64,000 nucleotides of DNA from Saccharomonospora cyanea NA-134 (GTDB lineage: Bacteria; Actinomycetota; Actinomycetes; Mycobacteriales; Pseudonocardiaceae): NCBI RefSeq assembly GCF_000244975.1, contig NZ_CM001440.1:1291538-1355537 (forward strand), read 5' to 3'. The position numbers were made by a program, and so were the translations under genes. The notes under the pieces were generated by a model that had not been told where the DNA came from, made no database searches, and was given only the letters and a program-made list of their open reading frames with translations. Below, piece by piece: positions 1 to 7,980 of the stretch. The stretch's first letter is position 1. Each line of letters opens with the position of its first letter.

Positions 1-138
1 CCAGCGACCCTCGCTGGGCACCCAGTACCTGCGGTTCTGCAGGTTCGGCTTCCATGTCCGCGAGGTGCGTCTGTGAGAGTGCGACACCCGCTTGCCCGTG
101 CCCGGCTTGCGCCCGGTGACCTGACAGCTGGCTGACAC
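1..138 (-). CDS. rpmB: 50S ribosomal protein L28, zinc-independent type, 3' end beyond the window
   Basis: Only the first 46 codons are in the window; the gene continues past position 1. Read on the minus strand from GTG at 138, the product starts [20 protein letters not shown] and continues with the L28 signature ending in [10 protein letters not shown]. An AGGGAGGGG ribosome binding site lies just upstream of the GTG. Only one cysteine is visible, so a Cys4 zinc site is unlikely. It is divergent from the CobW/L31/L32/L36 operon and shares its Zur-box promoter region. Actinobacteria often carry such a paralogue to replace zinc-binding L28 during zinc starvation. The L28 assignment is firm; zinc independence rests on the neighbourhood and the missing cysteines. 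Confidence 0.9.
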   Translation of the reverse strand, partial: MSASCQVTGRKPGTGKRVSHSHRRTSRTWKPNLQNRRYWVPSEGRW

Positions 139-152
139 AGCCCCTCCCTAGT

Positions 153-173
153 TGAAATTGATTTTCATTATCA
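153..173. promoter_or_regulatory. Overlapping Zur boxes between rpmB and the cobW-like gene
   Basis: This AT-rich island in GC-rich DNA holds two overlapping imperfect 7-1-7 palindromes, TGAAATTGATTTTCA (153-167) and TGATTTTCATTATCA (159-173). Both resemble the TGAWAATnATTWTCA class bound by actinobacterial Zur. The site lies 15 nt before the divergent rpmB start and about 16 nt before the cobW-like start. Every gene it could control belongs to the zinc-starvation set. Zur bound to zinc would repress both directions. The palindromes are seen; Zur binding is inferred. Confidence 0.8.
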
Positions 174-189
174 ATTACGCTACCGCACT

Positions 190-1434
190 GTGACCGCCAA
201 GCACAGAACACCCCTGATCCTGACGAGTGGGCTCTCGCCCGCCGCGAACCGCGACCTCGCGAACCGGCTTCGTGGGAGCAGCCGTGGCACCGCCGTTGTC
301 CACCACGACCTGCGTCAGGTCTCGTCCGGCGTGGTACTGCGCACGGTGTGGCTCGGTTCGAGCGAGTCACACACCACCCTGGAGTTGGCCCACGGCTGCG
401 TTTCCTGCACCCTGCGGGAGGACCTGCTGCCGCTGTTGCGCCGACTCTCCGCGCAGCCCGACGTGCAGCGCATGGTCCTGCGGCTCGACGAGTCGATGGA
501 ACCGGAGCAGGTCAGCTGGGCGATCCACCATGTCCTGGTCGACGACCGACCGGTGATCGAGGACGTCGAGATCGAAGCCGTCGTAACGGTCTTCGACGCC
601 GGCGACTGGCTCCACGACGCGCTCGGTGACGAGACCATGGCCGAGCGCGGCCTGCCGGGCTCGCCGGACGACGAACGTACCGTCGCCCAGGTCGCGCTCG
701 CCCAGGTCGAGTTCGCCGATGTGCTCGTGTACGTGGGCGACTTGCCCGATGTCTGGACGGTCGCCAAGACCAACGCCGTGCTGCGGCGCGTCGCTCCGAG
801 CGCACCCATCGTCGAGCTGTCCACGACAAGCTGGGACGCGCTCGTCGGAGCCGTGCCACACCATGCCCGCCGGGGCGCTGCCGAGGACCCACACGGTTCC
901 CTGCTGCGCGGCGAGCCGCCGCTGCACACCGACTGCGGGGTCACCGTCGTCCCGTTCTCCGCGCGCAGGCCGTTCCATCCGGAACGGCTGCACGAGGCGA
1001 TCGACGTGCTGCTCGACGGCGTTGTCCGCACGCGCGGGCGGGTGTGGGTCGCGAGTCAGCCGGACACCGCGTTGTGGATCGAGTCCGCGGGCGGTGGTCT
1101 CGGTGTCGGACTTCTCGGCCCCTGGCTCGATTCCCCCGAAGCGCCTTCGTGGGAGGACGTTTCCCGCGAGCGCCGGGCACTCGCGTCGCTGCGCTGGGAT
1201 CCGTTCTTCGGCGACCGGCACCAGGAACTCGTGGTGATCACACACGACGCGGAGCCGCGTGGCATCGAGACGGCGTTGCGTGCGGCGTTGCTGACCGACG
1301 AGGAACTCGCCCAGGGCCGGGACGCCTGGACCCGCTACCCCGACCCGTTCGGACAGTGGCACGAGGAACTCTGCGACGACACCGAACGACCCGAAACCGA
1401 AGCGATCACTCACAGGAAGGGAACCGAGAGTTGA
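190..1434 (+). CDS. CobW/COG0523-like protein of the zinc-starvation operon, with degenerate P-loop (Mrf-type)
   Basis: This 414-residue protein has the COG0523 layout: an N-terminal G3E GTPase-like half with the metal-motif region [13 protein letters not shown] (about residues 70-82), and a C-terminal CobW_C half with [13 protein letters not shown] (about 256-268), TRGRVW and a DPFGQWHEE ending. The Walker A position reads [18 protein letters not shown], lacking the GxxGxGKT loop, so GTP hydrolysis is doubtful. The CxCC motif is C-V-S-C-T. The protein resembles the mycobacterial Zur-regulated CobW-like protein encoded with alternative ribosomal proteins and linked to ribosome hibernation (Mrf). 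The GTG at 190 has no clear Shine-Dalgarno and lies near the Zur boxes, so a leaderless transcript is plausible. Its stop overlaps the L31 start. Confidence 0.85.
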   Translation: MTAKHRTPLILTSGLSPAANRDLANRLRGSSRGTAVVHHDLRQVSSGVVLRTVWLGSSESHTTLELAHGCVSCTLREDLLPLLRRLSAQPDVQRMVLRLDESMEPEQVSWAIHHVLVDDRPVIEDVEIEAVVTVFDAGDWLHDALGDETMAERGLPGSPDDERTVAQVALAQVEFADVLVYVGDLPDVWTVAKTNAVLRRVAPSAPIVELSTTSWDALVGAVPHHARRGAAEDPHGSLLRGEPPLHTDCGVTVVPFSARRPFHPERLHEAIDVLLDGVVRTRGRVWVASQPDTALWIESAGGGLGVGLLGPWLDSPEAPSWEDVSRERRALASLRWDPFFGDRHQELVVITHDAEPRGIETALRAALLTDEELAQGRDAWTRYPDPFGQWHEELCDDTERPETEAITHRKGTES

Positions 1435-1688
1435 AGCCAGGGATCCACCCCGACTACCACCCCGTGGTGTTCCAGGACCGATCGACCGGCGAGGCGTTCC
1501 TCACCCGCTCGACGGCCACCTCCCAGCGCACCATCGAGTGGACCGACGGCAACACCTACCCCCTCGTGGTCCTCGACGTCAGCTCGTACTCACACCCGTT
1601 CTGGACCGGCACCCGACGCGTCGTGGACTCCGCCGGACAGGTCGAGAAGTTCCGCCGTCGCTACGGACACCGTGGGGGGAGGAAGTGA
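1431..1688 (+). CDS. rpmE2: 50S ribosomal protein L31 type B
   Basis: This 85-residue protein starts [16 protein letters not shown] and contains the type-B signature SYSHPFWTG and a basic end ([12 protein letters not shown]). It has no cysteines, unlike zinc-binding L31. The start is a TTG at 1431 overlapping the preceding stop as TTGA; an AGGAAGGG ribosome binding site lies at about 1413-1420. The stop TGA overlaps the L32 ATG, so translation is probably coupled through cobW, L31 and L32. L31B replaces L31A when zinc is scarce. The assignment is secure. Confidence 0.96.
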   Translation: MKPGIHPDYHPVVFQDRSTGEAFLTRSTATSQRTIEWTDGNTYPLVVLDVSSYSHPFWTGTRRVVDSAGQVEKFRRRYGHRGGRK

Positions 1689-1846
1689 TGGCTGTTCCCA
1701 AGCACAGGACGTCCCGCTCCGGCACCAGGTCGCGCCGTTCACGGTGGAAGGCGAAAGCGCCCGAGCTCGTGTCCATCACCATCGACGGGGAACGAAGGCT
1801 CGTACCGCGTCGACTGGTCGCCTACTTCCGACGGTACGGACGGTGA
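1688..1846 (+). CDS. rpmF: 50S ribosomal protein L32, zinc-independent
   Basis: This 52-residue protein begins [20 protein letters not shown], the conserved L32 N-terminus. The C-terminal half lacks the usual CxxC...CxxC zinc ribbon and has no cysteine. The ATG overlaps the L31 stop (TGATG), and the GGGAGGAAG ribosome binding site is inside the end of the L31 gene. It sits in a Zur-controlled operon, so it fits a cysteine-free L32 used in zinc starvation. Family assignment is firm; regulation is inferred from position. Confidence 0.95.
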   Translation: MAVPKHRTSRSGTRSRRSRWKAKAPELVSITIDGERRLVPRRLVAYFRRYGR

Positions 1847-1909
1847 AGGGGTCGGCGAGTCGGTGGTTCGCAGCTGTCCGAGAGTGCTCTCGATCCAGAG
1901 GAGGAAACG

Positions 1910-2032
1910 ATGAAGGTCCGCAGGTCACTGCGTTCGTTGAAGCGCAAGCCGGGTTCGCAGGTGGTTCGTCGACGCGGCAGGGTCTACGTGATCAACAAGC
2001 GAGATCCCCGCTTCAAAGCGCGCCAGGGTTGA
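1910..2032 (+). CDS. rpmJ2: 50S ribosomal protein L36 type B
   Basis: This 40-residue protein starts [20 protein letters not shown] and ends DPRFKARQG, the typical longer, cysteine-free type-B L36. A strong GAGGAGG ribosome binding site lies about 7 nt before the ATG. It follows L32 by 63 nt on the same strand and completes the zinc-independent ribosomal set. A 9-bp hairpin begins about 20 nt after the stop. Confidence 0.95.
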   Translation: MKVRRSLRSLKRKPGSQVVRRRGRVYVINKRDPRFKARQG

Positions 2033-2052
2033 GTTGCTCTTCGACGTACCGT

Positions 2053-2083
2053 GGGGCGCACACGGGTGCACCGGGTGCGCCCC
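2053..2083 (+). terminator. Hairpin after rpmJ2
   Basis: GGGGCGCAC (2053-2061) pairs perfectly with GTGCGCCCC (2075-2083) across a 13-nt loop. There is no T-tract, as is common for high-GC actinobacterial terminators. Its place 20 nt after the last gene of the zinc operon supports a terminator role. Confidence 0.55.
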
Positions 2084-2170
2084 CGGTGCGAGAGCCGGGA
2101 GTCGGGGAAGGCGCGAGCCGCCGCCAGCGTTGATCATGGCTGACGACGGGAGCGTTCTACGGGAGGTACC

Positions 2171-3328
2171 GTGACCCACCCACGCCCTTTTCACCTCGAT
2201 GTCTCCGAGTCCGAGTTGGCCGACCTGCGCCGACGCCTGCGGGCGACGCGGTGGCCCGATCCCGAGCCGGTCGACGACTGGTCGCAGGGAGTGCCGCTGG
2301 CGTATCTACGCGAGCTGTGTGGCTACTGGGCCGACGAGTACGACGCCCGGCGTGTCGAACGACGGCTGGGTGCGCTCCCGCAGTACCTCGTGAACCTCGG
2401 CGGAGCGGACGTCCACGTGGTGCACGTCCGCTCGCCGCATCCGGAGGCGCTACCGCTGGTGCTCACCAACGGCTGGCCCAGTTCGCTGGTCGAGTACCTC
2501 GACGTCATCGGCCCGCTGACCGATCCCACAGCGTACGGCGGCAGCGCGAGCGACGCCTTCCACGTGGTGTGCCCGACGCTGCCCGGATACGGCTTCAGCG
2601 GCAAACCGGGGCGGACGGGCTGGGGCATCGAGCGCATCGCCGCGGCCTGGAGCAGGCTCATGACCGTCCTCGGCTACGACCGCTACGGTGCGCACGGCAG
2701 TGACTGGGGCACCAGCGTCACCACACTGCTGGCACTGCACGACACCGAGCGCCTGTGCGGCATCCACCTGTCACCGCCACTGGCCGCACCCGACCCCGCG
2801 ACGTTCGACGACCTCACCGACGCCGAACGCGCCGCGCTCGATGCCCTCGGCCACGCGAAGGAGTGGGAGGACGGTTACAGCGTGCAGCAGTCCACGCGAC
2901 CCCAGACGATCGGCTACTCACTGACCGACTCGCCGTCAGGCCTCGCCGCGTGGATCGTGGAGAAGTTCCACAGCTGGTCCGACTGTGCGGGGCACCCGGA
3001 GAACGCCGTTCCGCGCGACGTGCTGCTCGACAACCTGATGATGTACTGGTTGCCGCGCACGGGAGCATCGTCGGCGCGCCTTTACTGGGAGAGCATCCGG
3101 CGGGTGCAGGCGTGGTTCACCGAGTCCACGGACGACCTGGTGGTGGTCCCGACCGGATGCACGCTCTATCCGAAGGAGACTCCCCGGCCGTCGCGCCGGT
3201 GGGCCGAGCGGCGGTACCCGAACATCGTGCACTGGAGCGAGCCGGAGGCGGGCGGACACTTCGCGGCGCTGGAGCAGCCCGAGACGTTCGTGCGGGAGCT
3301 GCGGGAGTTCTTCCGGCTGGTGCGGTGA
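2171..3328 (+). CDS. Epoxide hydrolase, alpha/beta-hydrolase fold with EHN domain
   Basis: This 385-residue protein has an N-terminal epoxide-hydrolase EHN domain (about 1-110, starting FHLDVSESELADLRRRLRAT) followed by an alpha/beta-hydrolase core. Visible motifs are the oxyanion-hole NGWPSS (about 100-105), PTLPGYGFS (about 135-143), the nucleophile elbow GSDWGTS with Asp about 178, and the C-terminal catalytic His in GGHFAALEQPE. These match microsomal-type epoxide hydrolases, which open epoxides to diols. The GTG start has a GGGAGGT ribosome binding site. It stands alone between two hairpins, and its substrate cannot be told. Confidence 0.9.
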   Translation: MTHPRPFHLDVSESELADLRRRLRATRWPDPEPVDDWSQGVPLAYLRELCGYWADEYDARRVERRLGALPQYLVNLGGADVHVVHVRSPHPEALPLVLTNGWPSSLVEYLDVIGPLTDPTAYGGSASDAFHVVCPTLPGYGFSGKPGRTGWGIERIAAAWSRLMTVLGYDRYGAHGSDWGTSVTTLLALHDTERLCGIHLSPPLAAPDPATFDDLTDAERAALDALGHAKEWEDGYSVQQSTRPQTIGYSLTDSPSGLAAWIVEKFHSWSDCAGHPENAVPRDVLLDNLMMYWLPRTGASSARLYWESIRRVQAWFTESTDDLVVVPTGCTLYPKETPRPSRRWAERRYPNIVHWSEPEAGGHFAALEQPETFVRELREFFRLVR

Positions 3329-3345
3329 GGAACCCGTGGCGTGGT

Positions 3346-3379
3346 GCTCGGGTGGATGGCGGTCTCGCCGCACCCGAGC
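3346..3379 (+). terminator. Hairpin after the epoxide hydrolase gene
   Basis: GCTCGGGTG (3346-3354) and CACCCGAGC (3371-3379) form a perfect 9-bp stem with a 16-nt loop, 17 nt after the hydrolase stop. Confidence 0.55.
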
Positions 3380-3666
3380 GTCTCCCACTCCCGTCGCAGG
3401 TAGCGCGAGGGAACCTCGCTGGTGAGCCACACGCCGTAGTGTTGCTGCGGAACTCGTGGCCGTCGTCGGCCATCACCGCGGCGTCCACGGCGACCGTGTG
3501 GCGCTGATCGGTGCGGATACGGCTACCGGTCGGGCCGAAAGCGGGCCGCCGCCGCTTGCCGTCGCACCCGCAAGGCATGGGTCAGGGGAAACCCGAGCGC
3601 GAGATCCGGGAGCGGTCCGGGCCTCGCCCGGATGTGTGAACCGCCCGCGACTGATGCCCTTGAGGG
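3380..3666. other. Gene-free stretch before the multicopper oxidase
   Basis: No frame here gives a protein I recognise. Minus-strand reading gives short open stretches, for example one near 3430 beginning MWLTSEVPSRYLRREW, but the apparent sense runs between frames. This could be random or the remains of a decayed gene. The oxidase promoter must lie here, but I could not pick out a convincing -35/-10 pair. Confidence 0.4.
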
Positions 3667-5280
3667 GTGACATCATCACCTGTTTCTCCTGGTCGCCAGA
3701 ACTTCTGGCGGCGACGCGGCCGGGGCGGCAAGATCCTCATCGTGCTGCTCTGCACCGGGTTCGTGGTGGCCGTGGCCTTCGGAACGGCGTTCACCGTCGT
3801 CTACAACGAGTCCCGTGTGGAGACATCCGGCCAGCACGAGTTCGCGAACCCCGTCGCCATCCCGCCCGTCGTCGAACCGCGCCGTGGTGCGGACGGGCGG
3901 GACCACGTCGACCTGCGCCTGCAGACCGGCACCACCGAGTTCCTGCGCGGTAAGCAGACCCGCACATGGGGAGTGAACGGCTCCTACCTGGGCCCGACGA
4001 TCCGGGTCCGCAAGGGCCAGCACGTCAGTATTCACGTCACCAACGACCTGCCGGAGAGCAGCTCCCTGCACTGGCACGGGATGCGACTCCCGGCCGTCAT
4101 GGACGGTGGCCCGTACCAGGAGATCGAGCCCGGGGAGACGTGGAACCCGCACTGGGAGGTGAAGCAACCCGCCGCGACCCTGTGGTACCACCCCCATCCC
4201 CACGGCAGGACGGCCGAACACGTCTACCGCGGCGTGTCGGGGATGCTCCTCGTCGACGACGACATCTCCGACGCGCTGGAACTCCCGGACGACTACGGCG
4301 TCGACGACATCCCGCTGATCATTCAGGACAAGGCGTTCACCGACGACGGGCAGTTGGACTTCAACGGCAGGGGCATGGGGCCGGGCAGTACGGGCATCCT
4401 CGGCGACACAGTGCTCGTGAACGGAACCCACGATCCCCACCTGGAGGTCACCAGGACCGTGACCCGGCTGCGGGTGCTGAACGGCTCACCCGCGCGGATC
4501 TACGATCTCGGCTTCGACGACGACCGCCCGTTCGCCGTCATCGCGAGCGACAGTGGACTCCTGCCCGCCCCCGTCGAACGTACCCGGTTGCGACTGTCCC
4601 CTGGTGAGCGCGTCGAACTGCTCGTGACCATGGAGCCCGGCGAGACGAGCATCCTCCGCAGCCATCCCACCGATCTCGGTGGCGGCTTCCCCGCCGACCG
4701 GTTCGCCGGTGCCGACGACACACTGGACATCCTGCAACTGCGCGCGAAGACCACGTTGGAGCCGAACCCGGCCGCGCCGCGAACGTTGTCCGCCGAGGAA
4801 CCGCTGACCGCACCGGCCGACGCGCGCGTGCGTCGTTTCGAACTGTCGGGGACAGCCTTCATCAACGGCGAGTCGATGGACATGGGACGCATCGACGAGG
4901 TCGTCGCCGCGGGAGCCACCGAGATCTGGGAGGTCCGAGGCGCGGGCCTCCCGCACAACTTCCACATCCACGACGTGGCGTTTCGCATCCTGACGATCGA
5001 CGGCCGGGAACCGCCCGCGTGGCAGGCGGGGCGCAAGGACACCGTGTTCATCCCGGCGGGGTCGACGGTGCGGCTCGTCGTCCGGTTCGGAACGGACGTC
5101 GATCCCGCGACGCCCTACATGTACCACTGTCACCTGCTCTACCACGAGGACAGCGGGATGATGGGTCAGTTCGTGATCGTCGAACCGGGCCAGGAATCAT
5201 CGACACCGCGGCGGCTGGACACCGGTGGGGTCCACGACGGACGCGGCGGCCACGGGGCTGGGCACGACGGCCACGGGTGA
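3667..5280 (+). CDS. Membrane-anchored multicopper oxidase (bilirubin oxidase/CueO/CotA type)
   Basis: This 537-residue protein has one N-terminal membrane segment (about 22-46) after a basic start (RRRGRGGK), so the enzyme should face outward. All four copper-ligand clusters are present: HWHG (His135, His137), HPHPHG (His175, His177, His179), HNFHIH (His430, His433, His435) and HCHLLYHEDSGM (His487, Cys488, His489, His493, axial Met498). The C-terminus is His/Gly-rich (GAGHDGHG), possibly binding metal. Such enzymes oxidise phenols, metal ions or bilirubin-like compounds while reducing O2 to water. The GTG at 3667 is the only start allowing the full anchor; its GAGG is unusually close. It converges on a SoxR-type regulator gene. 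Confidence 0.93.
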   Translation: MTSSPVSPGRQNFWRRRGRGGKILIVLLCTGFVVAVAFGTAFTVVYNESRVETSGQHEFANPVAIPPVVEPRRGADGRDHVDLRLQTGTTEFLRGKQTRTWGVNGSYLGPTIRVRKGQHVSIHVTNDLPESSSLHWHGMRLPAVMDGGPYQEIEPGETWNPHWEVKQPAATLWYHPHPHGRTAEHVYRGVSGMLLVDDDISDALELPDDYGVDDIPLIIQDKAFTDDGQLDFNGRGMGPGSTGILGDTVLVNGTHDPHLEVTRTVTRLRVLNGSPARIYDLGFDDDRPFAVIASDSGLLPAPVERTRLRLSPGERVELLVTMEPGETSILRSHPTDLGGGFPADRFAGADDTLDILQLRAKTTLEPNPAAPRTLSAEEPLTAPADARVRRFELSGTAFINGESMDMGRIDEVVAAGATEIWEVRGAGLPHNFHIHDVAFRILTIDGREPPAWQAGRKDTVFIPAGSTVRLVVRFGTDVDPATPYMYHCHLLYHEDSGMMGQFVIVEPGQESSTPRRLDTGGVHDGRGGHGAGHDGHG

Positions 5281-5312
5281 CACCACTCGGGGCAGAGCGG
5301 GTGGGCGGGAAG

Positions 5313-5396
5313 CACGGACACGTGTGCACCAGGTGCGGACACGCGTACGCAGGTTGCGGACACGCGTGCACAACCTGCGGGCACGGCGTCGGAGGC
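5313..5396. repeat. Array of four degenerate 21-bp tandem repeats
   Basis: The core GGACACG recurs at 5316, 5337 and 5358, with GGGCACG at 5379, giving an exact 21-bp period over four copies. The middle copies share TGCGGACACGCGT (5334-5346 and 5355-5367). The array fills the gap between the convergent oxidase and soxR genes. The segment 5365-5388 recurs inverted at 7981-8004 with 22 of 24 bases identical. No coding, terminator or CRISPR interpretation fits. Confidence 0.8.
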
Positions 5397-5402
5397 TCGG
5401 GG

Positions 5403-5864
5403 TCAGAGACCGCCTTCGGACTTCGGTTTCAGGCCGGGGGCGCCCGGGCCGAGGGTGGCGATCCTGTCGTCGGGGTTGTTGAGGGCGCAGGTGCGCATCG
5501 ACAGGCACCCGCATCCGACGCAGCTGGTGAGCTGGTCGCGTAGCCGTCGCAGCGCGTCGATGCGGGCGTCGAGTTCGTCCTGCCAACTCCGCGACAGTCT
5601 CGCCCAGTCGGTCTTCGTCGGCGCGTGGTCGCGCGGGAGGGTGGACAGCGCCTCGCCGATCTGCTCCAACGTCAGGCCGACGCGCTGGGCCGCGCGAATG
5701 AACGCGATCCGTCGCAGCACGGACCGCGGGTAACGGCGCTGGTTACCCGCGGTCCGTTCGGAGGAGATCAGGCCGCGGTCCTCGTAGAACCGGAGAGCGG
5801 TGTGAGGCACACCACTACGTTGGGCCACCTGCCCGATGGTGAGATGGTCGGCGAGTTTCGGCAC
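5403..5864 (-). CDS. soxR: SoxR-type MerR-family redox-sensing regulator
   Basis: This 153-residue protein has a MerR winged-helix domain (about 7-75; LTIGQVAQRSGVPHTALRFYE), a dimerisation helix (about 85-112) and the SoxR [2Fe-2S] ligands Cys115, Cys118, Cys120 and Cys126 in CVGCGCLSMRTC. SoxR is activated by oxidation of this cluster. In actinobacteria it usually responds to redox-active metabolites and controls a few oxidoreductase or efflux genes. The neighbouring multicopper oxidase is a conceivable target, but I saw no SoxR box. Family assignment is very secure; targets are unknown. Confidence 0.93.
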   Translation of the reverse strand: MPKLADHLTIGQVAQRSGVPHTALRFYEDRGLISSERTAGNQRRYPRSVLRRIAFIRAAQRVGLTLEQIGEALSTLPRDHAPTKTDWARLSRSWQDELDARIDALRRLRDQLTSCVGCGCLSMRTCALNNPDDRIATLGPGAPGLKPKSEGGL

Positions 5865-5899
5865 ACCGCCACCGTACCCGGACCTCCACCATGGTCGAG

Positions 5900-6715
5900 C
5901 TAAGGTTCGGCGACGTGTCGCCGGTACGACTCGATGACCTGCTGCAACGCCACATCACCGGGCGTGTTCCAGAGCTCGGCGTTGAAGACCTCGACCTCGA
6001 TGGGCCCCCGGTACCCCGCGGCCTCCACGCAGGCCTTCAGTTTCCGGTGGTCGACCGGCCCGGCGCCCGGCAACGCGCGGGCCAGCAGCGGGTCGGTGAA
6101 CGGCACGAGCGGATCGCACACGTGGAAACCGAGGATACGGTCTCCGGCCCTCGCGATGGAAGCCTCGACGTCGGGGTCCCACCACACGTGGAACTCGTCC
6201 ACCACCACGCCGACGGCGTCGGCCGGATGTTCCTCGGCGATGTCCAGCGCCTGCGCGAGTGTGGAGAGGACCGACCGGTCGACGCACTGCATGGGATGCA
6301 GGGGTTCGAGGCCCAGGCGGACACCGCGCTCCCTCGCGTACGGGGCGAGCTCGCCCACGGCGTCGGCCACCCGCTGCCGCGAGGCGGCGAGGTCGTTGTC
6401 CGCGACCCCGCCGACCACGAGCACGAGCACGTCCGTGCCCAGCGCCGCGGCCTCGTCGACGGCCTGACGGGTGTCGGCCACGCCGTCGACGGGATCACCC
6501 TGCGGTGTCACCCCGGTGAAGAAACCACCGCGGCACAGCGAGGACACCCTGATCCCGTGCCGCTTCAGCAGGCGGGCAGCCTCGTCGACACCGACCTCCG
6601 CGACCTTGTCCCGCCACAGCCCGATCCACTCCACGCCCGCCTCGGCGCAGCCCGCGACCGCCTCGGGCAGTGACCACGACTTGGTGCTGATCTGGTTCAG
6701 ACTCAACCGGTTCAC
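5900..6715 (-). CDS. Sugar phosphate isomerase/epimerase (xylose-isomerase-like TIM barrel)
   Basis: This 271-residue protein starts MNRLSLNQISTKSW from GTG at 6715. It has the AP-endonuclease-2/xylose-isomerase-like fold, with LGLEPLHP, VVVDEFHVWWDPD, LGFHVCDP and IEVEVFN supplying the usual Glu/Asp/His/Glu metal ligands. Such proteins isomerise or epimerise sugars, keto-sugars or inosose-like compounds. The start overlaps the stop of the DUF993 gene as GTGA, so the two are translationally coupled and probably act in one pathway under the LacI-operator promoter at about 7887-7945. The exact substrate is not evident. Confidence 0.88.
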   Translation of the reverse strand: MNRLSLNQISTKSWSLPEAVAGCAEAGVEWIGLWRDKVAEVGVDEAARLLKRHGIRVSSLCRGGFFTGVTPQGDPVDGVADTRQAVDEAAALGTDVLVLVVGGVADNDLAASRQRVADAVGELAPYARERGVRLGLEPLHPMQCVDRSVLSTLAQALDIAEEHPADAVGVVVDEFHVWWDPDVEASIARAGDRILGFHVCDPLVPFTDPLLARALPGAGPVDHRKLKACVEAAGYRGPIEVEVFNAELWNTPGDVALQQVIESYRRHVAEP

Positions 6716-7872
6716 AGGCTCACCCCCGCCGCCTGGAGCAGCGGTCGCATCCGCGCGGCGGCCAGCTCCGGATCGGGCAGCACGCCCGCGCGATCGGCCA
6801 GCCGCAACACCTCGGACAGGTGGACGATCGACCGCGCCGACTCCAGCCCGCCGACCATGCGGAAGTGCCGCTGGTGCCCCGCCAGGTACGCCAGGAACAC
6901 CACGCCCACCTTGTAGTGCTGGGTGGGCGCCCGGAAGATCTCGCGGGACAACGCCACCGTCGGCTCCAGCAGTTCGGTGAACCCCGCCCGGTCGCCCTCG
7001 TCGAGCCGGGCCAGCGCCGCCCCGGCCACGGGGGCGATCGGGTCGAAGATGCCGAGCAGCGCCTCGCTGTGACCGTTGTCGTCGCCCGCGATGAGCTCGG
7101 GGTAGTGGAAGTCGTCCCCGGTGTAGCAGGCCACGCCCTCGGGCAGTGCCGCGCGGAACCGGCGCTCCACCTCGGCGTCGAGCACCGACACCTTCACCCC
7201 GGCGACCACGGAGGAGTGCTCGGCACAGAGCGCGGCGAGTTCGTCGGCCGCCGCGGTGATGTCGCGGTGCCCCCAGTATCCGGTGAGTGCGGGGTCGAAC
7301 TGTTCGCCGAGCCAGTGCAGCAACACCGGACCCTGCGCCTCCGACAACAGGGCGCCGTACGCGCGGTGGTAGTCGTCCGGGCCGGTCGCGGTGGCCGCGA
7401 GTGCGCGGCTGGCCATGACGACGGGCACCGCGCCCTCGCCGCTGACGAGCTCCAGTTGTTCCCGCCAGGCCGCCACGATGTCGTCGGCCGAGGCGGGCCC
7501 CGCGGGGAGCTGGTCGGTGCCGACGCCGGCGACCCACGCCCCGCCGCAGGACCTCGCCTCGGCGCCCGTGCGCCGGACCAGTTCGGTGGTGGTCCTCCAG
7601 TCGAGTCCCATGCCGCGCTGCGCGGTGTCCATGGCCTCGGCCACGCCGAGTCCGCACGACCAGAGGTGGCGCCGGAAGGCGAGGGTGGAGTCCCAGTCGA
7701 GTGCGACGGTCTGCGTGGGATCGTGCCCGGCGAAGGGATCGGCGACCACGTGGGCGGCCGCGTACGCGACGCGTGTCGAGGCCGGGGTCCTGGGCGCGTC
7801 GGGGATGCCTCGGCCGGACGGTGACCACGTTTCGAGCGTCCCGTCGGGCTTCGGCAGCGGTATTGCGACCAT
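6712..7872 (-). CDS. DUF993 family protein (dihydrodipicolinate-synthase-like aldolase fold)
   Basis: This 386-residue protein starts MVAIPLPKPDGTLETWSP from ATG at 7872, with a GGAGGG ribosome binding site. I recognise it as the DUF993 family, described as related to dihydrodipicolinate synthase, from stretches such as AYAAAHVVADP, VALDWDSTLAFRRHLW and HYKVGVVFLAYLAGHQ. Family members sit in sugar-catabolism clusters beside Gfo/Idh dehydrogenases and TIM-barrel isomerases, as here. A retro-aldol step on a keto-sugar acid is plausible but untested. The ATG was preferred because it lies between a good ribosome binding site and the operator; longer frames run through the operator. Confidence 0.82.
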   Translation of the reverse strand: MVAIPLPKPDGTLETWSPSGRGIPDAPRTPASTRVAYAAAHVVADPFAGHDPTQTVALDWDSTLAFRRHLWSCGLGVAEAMDTAQRGMGLDWRTTTELVRRTGAEARSCGGAWVAGVGTDQLPAGPASADDIVAAWREQLELVSGEGAVPVVMASRALAATATGPDDYHRAYGALLSEAQGPVLLHWLGEQFDPALTGYWGHRDITAAADELAALCAEHSSVVAGVKVSVLDAEVERRFRAALPEGVACYTGDDFHYPELIAGDDNGHSEALLGIFDPIAPVAGAALARLDEGDRAGFTELLEPTVALSREIFRAPTQHYKVGVVFLAYLAGHQRHFRMVGGLESARSIVHLSEVLRLADRAGVLPDPELAAARMRPLLQAAGVSL

Positions 7873-7886
7873 CTGCCCTCCAGTAT

Positions 7887-7945
7887 GAAAGCGTTTTCTA
7901 GAAAGCGTTTTCACGAACGATAGGCCAAGAAGCCCCGCGCGACAA
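7887..7945 (-). promoter_or_regulatory. Promoter with tandem LacI-type operators for the DUF993/isomerase pair
   Basis: On the minus strand, TTGTCG (7945-7940) and TATCGT (7922-7917) are separated by 17 nt and fit a housekeeping promoter. Immediately downstream are two copies of GAAAGCGTTTTC (7887-7898 and 7901-7912; written on the plus strand) 14 bp apart. A repressor there would cover the start point. The core matches sites at 10295-10319 and 14454-14465. Confidence 0.72.
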
Positions 7946-7980
7946 GAGGTCACCTCGCCGACGCGCCGACCGCTGCCTGA

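Noticed and set aside
153-173. The AT-rich palindromes as a Fur/iron box
   Set aside because: Fur sites look similar, but all flanking genes belong to the zinc-independent ribosomal set and none to iron uptake, so Zur fits better.
3166-3432. Minus-strand ORF of 88 codons beginning MWLTSEVPSRYLRREW
   Set aside because: It lies half opposite the epoxide hydrolase, has no family match, and apparent sense shifts between frames; at most a relic.
5313-5396. The 21-bp repeats as a CRISPR array
   Set aside because: The repeats abut without unique spacers, the unit is too short and degenerate, and there are no cas genes nearby.
5900-7828. A single 642-codon minus-strand protein covering the isomerase
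   Set aside because: Only the last 271 codons have isomerase similarity; the upstream part is an out-of-frame shadow of the DUF993 gene. GTG at 6715 gives a GTGA-coupled start.
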